From: Tieghemiomyces parasiticus
Taxonomy: Eukaryota; Kickxellomycota; Dimargaritomycetes; Dimargaritales; Dimargaritaceae
Direction of reading: 5' to 3'
NCBI GenBank assembly: GCA_027575765.1
Contig: JANBPT010000030.1
Span: 41,256-105,255, forward strand
DNA: 64,000 nucleotides
Made by a program: the position numbers and the translations under genes. This document shows positions 43,957 through 53,373 of this stretch, one piece after another; position 1 is the first letter of the stretch, and the number at the start of each line of letters is the position of its first letter. A model generated the notes under the pieces. It had not been told where the DNA came from, did no database searches, and worked only from the letters and a program-made list of their open reading frames with translations.

Positions 43957-44577
43957 CTAGTAGGCCGGCGCCTGTAATTGCGCCGGTTGCGGAGCCGGCA
44001 TATAGTGGTGGAGATGGGCCAACACCAACGCCGTTAGAGCCAGCAAGGTGGGCTTATCAGAAGAAAGGGCATGTCAGGCCAGTAAGGCTCCTTGGAGGGC
44101 TAGTTCCATAGCGGCTGGCCCAGAGCCTAGAGAGGGAAGGGAGAGGAGGGCGCAGGCCTCTGCATGGGAGTTAGGGAGGGGGGTGCTCTACATAGGTGGC
44201 ATGCAGCTCGGGAGCTGGCCACAGCCAGATGGGGGGGAGCATACTGAGTGGGGGTTGGGATGGTAGTCTACTTGCTGGGCAGCCTTGATGGAGGTGAAGG
44301 CCAGTTGCTGGATGGCGGCCGCTATGACGGTGGATAGCCGATCCCTTGGGGGCTCCTGGACCCAAAGGGCAGTGACATGGGTCAAATTTGCTGGGCCATC
44401 TAGGTGGGTAAAGGCAATTGTTGGGGGGGGGGTTAAGGGAAACTGGTAGTCAGCTCTAGAGGGATACTGGGAGATTAGCACCACCCAGCAGTAGAAGAAG
44501 AGGGAGATGGCGAAGTAGAAGGATGGCAGCAGAGCAGGTGAAGGCCGGGACCCCTCCCTCCCCAATAACCTCTTCAT
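43957..44577 (-). CDS. Unrecognised small membrane protein with an in-frame TGA in exon 2
   Basis: Exon 1 (44577..44272, 102 codons) has one membrane helix (FYFAISLFFYCWVVLI, residues 21-36) and then a probably luminal part with an N-glycosylation sequon (ANLTH). It ends at a phase-0 donor (CAA|GTAGAC). Exon 2 starts at 44187 in phase and reads 37 coding-like codons (ALLSLPSLGSGPAAMELALQ) to a TGA at 44076-44074. The same frame then stays open for 38 more codons of the same composition (LLALTALVLAHLHHYMPAP) to TAG at 43957. The protein is 139 aa if TGA stops it, 178 residues if not. I cannot name the family. The frame coherence on both sides of the TGA is the odd point. Confidence 0.45.
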
Positions 44578-45394
44578 GATCAAGCTATTCTATGATATCA
44601 CGCCTTTACACACACCCTCTCATCTCGGGGATTTGATGGCCAGCCGACGACCTTTTCTATGGACAACATCGCATTGAATAGGGCGGTTGGAAAGCGGTTT
44701 ATTTTTGCAATGTATTCACAGTGGTGTTATTGTGTCCCCGTGTCATTTAGTTCAAACTCGCCCTTTTCTCACCCACACCTTTTTATTATATGACCTAAGT
44801 TGATTATGGCGATTCCCGAGCAACAAGCTTTAAATTGGCCATGGGCAGAATTACACTTTGCCATAAAGGATATACAGTACAACTGGTGTGGAGATTATGC
44901 TAGTTACAATCTCTCTTCTCCAACCCTTGACGAACTGTTTACCATTTTCCGCGTCTATATTGGATGTTCTCATGGTGGTCTATTTGTTGTTCATTATGGT
45001 AATACATAATTTATTAATGAGGATGGCGTGAGTGGGCGCTGAGGAAAAAAGGGGAGGATGGCGCCGTGCGGTGACCCCGCAAAAGAACAGGGCGTGTAAG
45101 AGAAGAGTCGAGACTAGCGAAACGTTGTACGACTGTGGAGGGGGTGCCTCCAGCAGTGGTGGGCACGAAACGGAGACCGGAAGCGCTAGCTGCTCAAGAG
45201 CGAGGGGGAGAAGAGCATCGTAAATTGTACCAAGAACAGGGCTGATATACATACAAATACCGCACCCTGTCCCTCGTTCCCCAACTCCAACACTACCACA
45301 CACTTCCCATTCTCACCTACCCATAGCACTTACACTTTATACCACCACCACCATTTACATCCCCTTCCAATCCACACCCCCTCCCACCTTAACC
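44578..45394. other. Intergenic region
   Basis: 817 bp. The last about 150 bp are C/T-rich with a TATA-like TTTATA near 45,337, matching a plus-strand promoter for the broken frame that follows. An AT-rich 67-codon frame at 44,806-45,009 is not convincing. Confidence 0.4.
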
Positions 45395-45715
45395 ATTAGG
45401 CAGTTCTGCACTTTCATCGTCAGCACCCTCCTCGCCGCTCTGCTCCTCGCCTCAGCTGGCCACGTGGCTAAGCTCTAAAGCAGCGCTGGAAAAGTGGCGA
45501 AAAGTACCGCTGACTATCTCGAGGGGGGGGGGCGCTGTCAACGCCGGCGTCGGGGGAGTTGTTACCTCTGCAATGACCCCACCGGCCAAATAGAAAGGAA
45601 TGGAGAATATAGTACTCTCAATCTTCCCCCCTCCCTCATCGCCCAATACCAGGCCGCAAGGCGGTATCAGGCGGTCCTGTCATCCTATGCCCTTCAATTA
45701 CCACATACGCCTTGA
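45395..45715 (+). pseudogene. Candidate broken gene for a small secreted protein
   Basis: One frame reads through 45395-45715 with a typical signal peptide (FCTFIVSTLLAALLLASAG), then a stop TAA at 45476-45478, then 79 more open codons including a cysteine cluster (RGSCYLCNDPTG) and a helical tail (IAQYQAARRYQAVLSSYA) to TGA. The codon where the ATG should be is ATT in a good start context (AACCATTAGG), after a C/T-rich leader with a TATA-like box. So two lesions, a lost start and one internal stop, separate it from a normal secreted protein of about 106 aa. No splice signals remove the stop. I do not recognise the family; two sequencing errors cannot be excluded. Confidence 0.33.
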
Positions 45716-46658
45716 GGTGTAGTGCCGCAGATCTTCTATCATTTCTCCCTCGGCTATTTCATGGGCTTGGGCACCTATAATGCACCTGGCCTTGCGCCTG
45801 TTGCATCATAAGTTCATCGTAGGTTTTCCACCTTCAGAGATGCTCGACTGATTTGTGTGGCATCAACTGGTTTGGACTGCCCGGTTGCCAGTGGTTGGTA
45901 CTTTCACGTTAAGGATAAAAGGTTAGTAATCAACATCCACTATCTGCTTGGCGATAAGTTACGCCTAGAAACGGGAAAACACCAACTAGACAAGTAAATT
46001 AGTGTGACATGGTTACAGGGAGAGGCGGAAAGCCCCCGCAAAGTACCGAGTGCTAAGCACTGGTAAGCAGTACAAGTAAGCGAGGGTACTAGACGGAGAG
46101 GTAACCTTAGAGGGGCGGGAACTCTTGGATTGATATAGTCTGGTCCCCCGGGTGTAAGCTGCATTAGCATGATACTGGTAGAGGGATGTTTAGAAACGTA
46201 TGGCCCTAGCGGCATAGAATTAGCATAGGTAAGGGGAGATAGAAAGCCCGATAGCGATCGTAAGTAACAGCGGACGATGTGATTGCTAGCTGTAGGTTAT
46301 AATGAACTTGGTGTACAGGAGCTGTGTATCCGCGTTGGAACAGAGCTTAATACATATGGTGGATATGTGGAAGATAGCGGCAGGTGCAAAGAGTACCCGT
46401 CGTACCTGAAAGAGGGGCCAAGTCTCGAGATGTACCTCCTGCGCCGAGACGCCTGACTAAACGCCTTGGATTACCACACCCTCCAACGTAACTTATCAAT
46501 GAGCCTTCCACCGCCGGCCCTCCACAACCTTCCACCAGAGCCCACCAGGCCGAGGACTCCCTGAGAGCAATCCCCCTTAGCCCACAAATGCACACAGCAC
46601 GCCAACGACTACCTGACTTATAAGGCATATACCATACCAATTTATAATCAGATCACCT
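45716..46658. other. Intergenic region
   Basis: 943 bp with no supported gene. Minus-strand frames at 46.35-46.6 kb are glycine-rich and open in two frames at once, which is a composition effect. Confidence 0.4.
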
Positions 46659-47152
46659 CTACTTCTCTCTACTTGGTTTATTTTCAATAAACTTTTCATT
46701 GCCTCCGGCATTCTGCCTACCACAAGGGCCATCGAATGATAATAGACGCAACTCAAATCGGATAAATGGTTTGCAATAGGTGCACTTGTTAGATAACATC
46801 GACCATGTCTTAGTAGCGCCGAGGCTGACTTTCCCACTTCTGTCTTTTCACGTTGCCATCTCGAAGCTCCGGCGATGCGTACTACTTCGCTTCTTTGTTT
46901 CCATCCTAAGTATGCTGCACTACGGACTAGTAAATGCCGCGACCGCCCGGATTGTTCCGTTTTATTACGCCAAGCCGATACCAGACATTGACTCTTATGA
47001 TCTTATATATATATAAATAGATTGATACCAGATGTGGTCAGCAGAACTATTTGCTCACCTGTCGACTCGCATAGAGGAACTCCGACACTTTCTGTCAGTA
47101 CTCCTACCATCAGAATACAGACTAGGGTGAAAACTAGTATACCCCGATGCAT
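46659..47152 (-). CDS. Candidate small secreted protein, tentative
   Basis: A likely first exon (47152..47059) encodes a classic signal peptide: MHRGILVFTLVCILMVGVLT, followed by a short mature start with one Cys and a phase-1 donor (GACAG|GTGAGC). A compatible downstream frame ends at 46659 and carries CTYCKPF and SFDGPCGRQNAGGN. The acceptor that joins them is not certain, and extra introns may exist. Only the signal-peptide exon is reasonably supported. Function unknown. Confidence 0.25.
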
Positions 47153-47458
47153 GTTCCGCCCCTCTTCCCAATATGTGTGGCCAACGCACGAATTCATGTA
47201 TGGGGCGCAGGGTCAGCGGAGGATCCCACCAGCCTCTGCATAAATTAAGTCCGCCAGTAGTGTCTGGTGAGCAACTTTGCTATTATGGATATTGTACAAA
47301 TAAGCAAAAATGACCTACGTGATAGCAAAAGGGACCAGGTAGATCCGGGCTGGAGTAGGAGAAGTGGCTAATGGCTGCTGACATCAAACTGACTGATTCC
47401 AACGTGGGCCACGGTGGATTGCTGTCTCCGCTTTCCTCTAACCGATTTAGCTTCCCAC

Positions 47459-47872
47459 TCAACTCTCATTCCGCCGCTGCCGTCGCTCCAATAAAGCCTG
47501 TACAGTGCCAAGCTCCGCCCGTAGGTGGCCCAAGTCACCTTCGACGAGGGGAAGGGTCTGGAGTTTCTGGACCACTCCGTCTTGGGTGTCTAAATAGTGG
47601 CGGGCTAGCTGAACGGCGTGGTCCATGTCGCCAGCGAGGCTGTCACGCTGAAGGTCCTGGACCAGGTCAAGGGGTTTGGCGGTGGCGGCAGCTAGTTCCG
47701 GCCACCGCGGGGCCGTCGAGGTGGTGCCAGGGCTCGCTTGGGCAGCGCGGGCGCGCTCGATGCTGAGCAGATCAGCTGTAACACCGGCCGAGTCCCAAAC
47801 GAATGGCGACGGTGACGGGTCCGGCTGGCTCGTGGGTTGCGAGGGATGAACGGGATTTGTTGGGGTTGTCAT
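47459..47872 (-). CDS. Small helical protein of unknown function, 137 aa
   Basis: A single exon with an ATG at 47872 behind a C/T-rich leader on the sense strand, like the other genes here. Residues 1-30 are rich in proline, serine and threonine (PVHPSQPTSQPDPSPSP). The rest is helical with heptad-like leucines: LVQDLQRDSLAGDMDHAVQL, then LGHLRAELGTVQALLERRQ. There are no cysteines, signal peptide or membrane segment. Size and layout recall small subunits of coiled-coil complexes (for example BLOC-1-like, DASH or Mediator), but no signature allows a choice. Confidence 0.5.
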   Translation of the reverse strand: MTTPTNPVHPSQPTSQPDPSPSPFVWDSAGVTADLLSIERARAAQASPGTTSTAPRWPELAAATAKPLDLVQDLQRDSLAGDMDHAVQLARHYLDTQDGVVQKLQTLPLVEGDLGHLRAELGTVQALLERRQRRNES

Positions 47873-48635
47873 GTTGAATGCAGTTCGGGAAAGAGGAAGG
47901 CAGGCAGGTAGGCTGTCTGTTTACATGGTATGAATGGGTGCTGGGCAGGGCAGGATGATGTGGTGAGAAGCGTTACTGACCAGCGGGTTGCCTGGCCGTT
48001 GAGCAATGGAAACGGATGGCTCGACTGGGTCATAAACCTAATCGTCACATAGACTGTCTCTAGCCAGTAGCAACGGAGCAGGTTGGCCAAGCGACAGGCG
48101 GAGTTGGGGGGATCCACCTTAACATCTGATTGGTCGACCTGACCCGGAAGCGTACTAAAATCCCACCGTTCCCACTGCTATGCCAAGGCAGCTAGTCTCG
48201 ATTCGAGTGGTCTACACCTGTTAGCTATAGAGCGTTGCCACTTTGCATGGTCGCGGGTGGTCCAACAATTAGCGGCCGGGGATTGAAGGCGAGCACCAGA
48301 GCGATCAGCCTATGCAATTGTGTGAAGTTGACAGGGAGGCGCCCAAGGACATTGGCTAGGTGGGTAGGGACCATGTTTAATGACTGGCTGTGGCCACTCC
48401 GGGAAGGTAAACCTAGACCCTGTATCCCGCCTGGGACACAAACCTGGGGCGTAGCTGGGCAGCGGTGAGAGTCTGCGACTGAGGCTCGTGACTACTGCCT
48501 CCGGCCAGCGGTGTACTAAAGGCCCTTGGCCATCGTTCTTGGGGCTGCGATGTCGGGCATAAAAGAGCGGTGAGCGTTGGGACGTTTACTCCGCCACCCA
48601 CGATAACCTGATCCACTCCGCGTGCAGGGTTATTT

Positions 48636-48993
48636 TTAGACCCTGCGACCGGAATCTGGCGGATCAACCGGCTTGGCGGGGAGAGGGTGGGTCGGCTGCA
48701 TACCCGAATGGGGCGGGGGCATGTAATACCGTGGGTCAAGTTGGTACCGGCCCGGTCGCTTCAATAGGGGCTGGCAGACTCCCACCCACTGCTGGTTTGT
48801 TGGTCATCTAACACCTGACTAGCCCAACTGTGGCCGGAGTTTACGGAAACCCCAGAGAGAGCGCGGGCGGTGGTACGGTTCCAATATAAGGACTTGCCCG
48901 TGGCACGCTCAGTAGCCCACGCCCCCACCTCACCTTGTCGCCAGTGTTTGCATGTTGCCCCTCGCCCCGCTGCCTCATGTTGACCTTGCCCAT
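48636..48993 (-). CDS. Candidate short two-exon gene, tentative
   Basis: Exon 1 (48993..48934, MGKVNMRQRGEGQHANTGDK) ends in a GTGAGG donor. Exon 2 (48791..48636) starts after AACCAG in phase 0 and reads a basic, proline-rich 51-residue piece (LLKRPGRYQLDPRYYMPPP). A clean minus-strand TATA box (TATAAATAG, 49223-49215) lies about 220 bp upstream. More coding-like minus-strand frames follow down to 48,220, so the gene may be longer. No family was recognised. Confidence 0.25.
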
Positions 48994-49214
48994 GAAGGCA
49001 GGTTCATCATCAATTTATCACCACCCTAGATAGCGGCCAGCTAGCCGTTCGGAGCTAGCCATTCTTTCCGCCAGGCCGCGGTTAGCCTCGGCCTCAGTTG
49101 AATTTACGTCGGTCCAGCCGTGCGCCCTCCCAAACAAGCCTCGAAGGCCCACAGGCCGCTTACGGGCAGCCTGATCGATGACCCCCTCCGCCAAAATACA
49201 TAGCTTGGCCACTC

Positions 49215-49223
49215 TATTTATAC
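49215..49223 (-). promoter_or_regulatory. TATA box for a minus-strand transcript
   Basis: GGGTATAAATAGAG on the minus strand is a full TATAWAWR match. The nearest minus-strand reading start downstream is at 48993. Read on the plus strand it is the weaker TATTTATA. Confidence 0.35.
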
Positions 49224-49946
49224 CCAGCTGCCCTACCAACTCGCTTGCCATAGTCCCCAGCGCATGGCACTGTCCGGCCTGGCCCTGCTCCCCTCTCCAT
49301 TCACACACTCACGAATGCATACAGTCCAGCCCAACCCGCGGTTTTTTTTACTCAGCCAACTGGCCACGGAGCTCGCCCTCTCCCCCACCCCACATCATCC
49401 TGGTCCGCGCCATCAGCGGTGCTTCTGGGTGTTTTGGCAGCATACGGCCACACTCACTCACTGCCTGTCCGACTGTGCCATTCATTAAGCGGGACGAAGC
49501 CACGGCCGCCCACCCAGCCCATTGCTACGCATATACCCTCTCCCTCTCATCGCCCGCCCCAACTTCTCCTTTCTCCACCATCTGCCCGTCGATTTGCGCC
49601 GTCACCTTTATTATGACCAAACCCTGCACCTCCGGCCGCTGCGACTCTTTGCCCCCCCCCACTGACCTGCTGGACCATTAATCCACCCCCAACATTCGGC
49701 CGCGCCGTTTCGTCTTCACTTTCCGCCGTCCGTACAGACTGCTGCGCCTTTGCAGACGCTTTTCGCAGCACTGACGGCCCCCCTACCGCCCAGCCGCCGC
49801 TCCACTCCCCCTTCTGCACCTTCCCTCTGTCGTCCCTCCAACAACACAAAACGACCGCCCAGAACCCTGTCGCTCCCTCCTGCTGTCTTGTATATTTTTA
49901 GCCTGCCTCCTCCCTTCACCTCGGCCCGTCTCCGCTGGTTTTCATT

Positions 49947-52686
49947 ATGGCACCCGATCCTGACCGGTTTGGCGAGCTGGATACGACACCCGGGCCTCCT
50001 CTGCCGGCCGCTTTAATATTTCACAGCACGTCGGTCGCCGGGCCGTGGCTGGTGACATACCTTATCTACTTTGTACTCCCTCTCTGCACGGCAGCTCTTC
50101 TCACCTATTTAGCCGTCCTGCGGTCCCGCCTCCCACCGTCCTCCTCACACCCCACCGCCCCTCCCCAGCCCGCCACGCCGCAGCCCAAGGGCCCTCGCCT
50201 AGCTGTACCCACCACACCCAGGACCCCCGGCATTTCGGTGGCCCCTACCTCTCTCAAGCCCCGCCGGCCTTCCGCTCACCGCCTCACTATCGACACGAGT
50301 GCCTTGGCCCAGCAGCCCCGTACCACCACGGCTTCGTCGTCGACCTCTCAGCCGCTGCTAACCGCATCCCTGGTCGAAGCCCTCAACTCTCTCAACTCTC
50401 CCGCCACCCCCATACCGCCGTCTCCTTTCGCCTCGCCAATGCAGCCGACACCTCGAAAGCTGTACCCGATGACTCCGGCTATCCAACCTGCCCGTCAGCC
50501 GTCGCCAGCCCGGAAGCCCTGCATCCCCGCTCGGGGTGACGAGGAAAGTGAAATCCTGCTTCGATTTACACACCACCACGACCTGGCTTACAAAACCGTA
50601 GAGCGCGCCGTAGCCCTCGAACAACAAAAGGCGTACGCTAGTGCCCTCAAATACTATACGGCCGGCCTTCACGAGCTCAATGCTGCCCTGCGCAGTCCAC
50701 TCCCGGCGGATGATAGGTACGTCCTCTCCGCCTACCCGTTCTTCACCTTGCTTGGCGTGACATGTCGGTCCTCAAACTCACGCAGCTGCTGCCAGTCCGA
50801 GTGCCAAGTTCCGTGTGATCGGCACAACGCACTGTGAACGAGCCTCCTAACCCTGACTAATACCCGCTTTCCTACTCTCCTTCTCCCTACCGCTCCACAC
50901 TTGATCCTCCAGAAAACAACCTGACGTTCGCGAGAAAATGCTCAAAATGGAACGCGCTAAGGCTACTATCGAAGCGCGAATGAAGCGGCTGCAGCAATCG
51001 CAGGAGCCGAGCCCCGCTCCCTGCTTTCACCCTCCGATCCAACTTCGACAGCACCGTCAGTCACTACCCAGTCCTTTCGCGGCCGGTCCTGCGGCTCACC
51101 GGCAATTGTCATCTCAGCCCCATAGTCCTAAGCCCCCGCCGTCCTCGCCGCCCGTCCGCCCCGATCGACGACCAGACTCACCCGTTCCCGATCGCCGACC
51201 CGCTTCGGTCAACGCCACCAATGCCGCCTCCGGCTCCTCCTCTTCCTCTGATTCAGGAACTGATGTATCTTCCCGTCCCCGGGCTAAATCGTCAGCTCGT
51301 CCGGCGACCTCGCACGCCGCACCGCCGCCACCCTTCGCTTCTCCGCGCCGCCCCGTCTCTGCAGTTCCTTCGTCACGGCCCCAGACCGCTCACTCCGACG
51401 GGAGACGTGCTTCACCGCCACCACCACCCCCACTTCGGGCCCAGACCCAGCCGACCGCCCCTGCGCCCCCTGTCCCAGTCGCCCCGCCCCACCTGGCTAA
51501 CCCTCGTCCGGGTCCTGAAGAAATTCTGGCGGGCCTGCGGGCCCACGGGGTCGATGAGACCATGGCCCAGTTTGTACTTGACAACACCTTCCAGCCCAGT
51601 CCGGCGGTGGCCTGGGATACTGTGGCCGGGCTCGATCCCATCAAGCGAAATCTCCAGGAGAGTGTAGTGTTCCCGCTGCTCCGCCCGGATCTTTTTACGG
51701 GTCTCCGCGCCCCACCCCGTGGAATCCTACTGTTTGGCCCCTCAGGCACGGGAAAGACTTTGCTTGTCCGGGCTGCTGCTCGCGAGGCTCGCTGCGCTTT
51801 TTTCAGCGTATCTCCGTGCACTCTATTGTCGCTACATCCGGACCGCCGTACCACGTTCCTGCGCACTCTCTGTGTCGTGGCCCAGACTATGGCCCCTTCC
51901 CTCGTCTTTTGGGATGACCTCGACCATAACCTGTTTACCGGCAGCGGTTCGTCTGAGCAGATGCAGCAATACGAGCTCCGCGGTGAACTAATCGCCTCCT
52001 TCGAGCGTCTCATGGCTGCGCACTCAAGTGAATCGACTACGGCCTCCCCGCTGGATCACTCCCAGGCGGCCCTGCCACCCTCACGGCTCCCGTCTACCAC
52101 TAATTCATCCGCGTCCCTCACCTCCCTGCCTGCCAGTACCCTCACCACCAACTCCCCTGACATCCGGGTTACTTCGAGCCTCGTGGTGGTGATGGCCGCT
52201 ACAAATCAACCTGAGCGTCTCGACGACCGACTCCGCGCCCGCTTTGCCCGCCGGATCTACGTCCCGCTGCCCAACCTCGTAACTCGCTACACCCTGATCA
52301 CTCACCTCCTCAGTGGCGCGTCTAGCTACACCACGACCACCCCACACCATGCTTACGCCGGTGACTCGCCTCCCAATTCCCTCAAGTCGGCCACTGACCA
52401 CCGGCACCATCAGCTGAGTCAGCGCCAGATCGATCACCTGGTCGAACTGGCCGATGGGTATGCGTGTTCGGATATCCTCGCAGTGGGTAAGGACGCTGCT
52501 TTGGTTCCGATCCGTGAGATCACAGATCCCCAGCAGCTGTTAACCCTGGCCGCCGACGCCATCCGTTCTGTTAAATACGAGGACTGGCTGACTGCCCTGG
52601 GCCGCCGTAAACCCTCCGTCGACCCTGCCCGACATGCCTTCTTTAAGCAATGGGCAAGGCTGTACGCCTCGGAGGTAGATAACTGA
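49947..52686 (+). CDS. Spastin-like meiotic-clade AAA protein (TM + MIT + AAA), 2 exons, 847 aa
   Basis: Spastin severs microtubules at ER and endosomal membranes. Exons 49947..50716 and 50913..52686 join in phase. Residues 33-58 are a membrane segment or hairpin. The MIT domain spans about 207-275 (HHHDLAYKTVERAVALEQQ). A long disordered P/S linker leads to the AAA domain (about 500-847). LRPDLFTGLRAPPRGILLFG precedes Walker A GPSGTGKT; sensor 1 is AATNQP and the arginine-finger region LRARFARR. DGYACSDILAVGKDAALVPI follows, as in spastin. Odd points: pore loop 1, usually K-aromatic-(V/L)-G, reads LHPDR; Walker B is WDDLD instead of IDE(I/V)D, so the catalytic Glu is Asp; a Ser/Thr-rich insert of about 60 residues precedes sensor 1. 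Confidence 0.78.
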
Positions 52687-53373
52687 GAACCTGGTATACA
52701 TGATCTGTGATCTTTTGCTTTTGAATGTAGCTTACAGGGTTAGCACGTGGCTCGTTATCGGCGACAGTATTGTGCATTTTTATTTCTTTCAGTGGGATAG
52801 GGCGACTGGGTCTAGCTTGTAATCAAATAGTGCGATCTGCGCCTAATGGCTACACTGACAACACGTCTTTTCTGTGTATGTAGTAAATAAATTGAACAAA
52901 AAAACAGACATGATCTCTATCAAGGTAGGTCCAGTTGGCTATTGTTAAACAGGACTCAAAAACAGGGCCTCCAGAGGCATTGGAGGTCAGCATCTGACGA
53001 AAAACAGATAAATAGCAATCAGAAAGAGAGAGAGGAAGGGAGGTTTGGTTGATGGGCCAATCAGCCCTGGGCGATGTCCCGAGTTCCTGTTGGCACCCTT
53101 TCCTGCCATAATCCGTCACAACAAACCTATAGACTCCGCCCGTTTGGAGTACAATGGCTGCGGCAATCGGTTTCCCTTCTAATGGTGCTTCTACCGTTCT
53201 CCATTACGACTGATGAACTGACCCATGACCTAACGTCTCACACCATTTGCTTCCAATTGCTTCCGTAAACTGCCGTTTTCTCACCCACTCTTCGTCTATC
53301 TACTGCAGTTATCATATCCACGTATCCGACCGACCGACTCCTTCTCACCCACCCACCGCATCGCCTCATTCCC
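52687..53373. other. Intergenic region before POL3
   Basis: 687 bp with no supported exon. The last 150 bp are C/T-rich, as before other plus-strand genes here. No MluI cell-cycle box (ACGCGT) was seen. Confidence 0.5.

Noticed and set aside
44806..45009. 67-codon ATG frame with a TATA-like upstream tract
   Set aside because: Its codon use is AT-rich and unlike its neighbours, no family is recognisable, and there is no C/T-rich leader.
44980..45252. 90-codon minus-strand frame rich in Leu and Pro
   Set aside because: The sequence before its ATG is purine-rich on its sense strand, opposite to true gene starts here, and it ends in AT-rich sequence.
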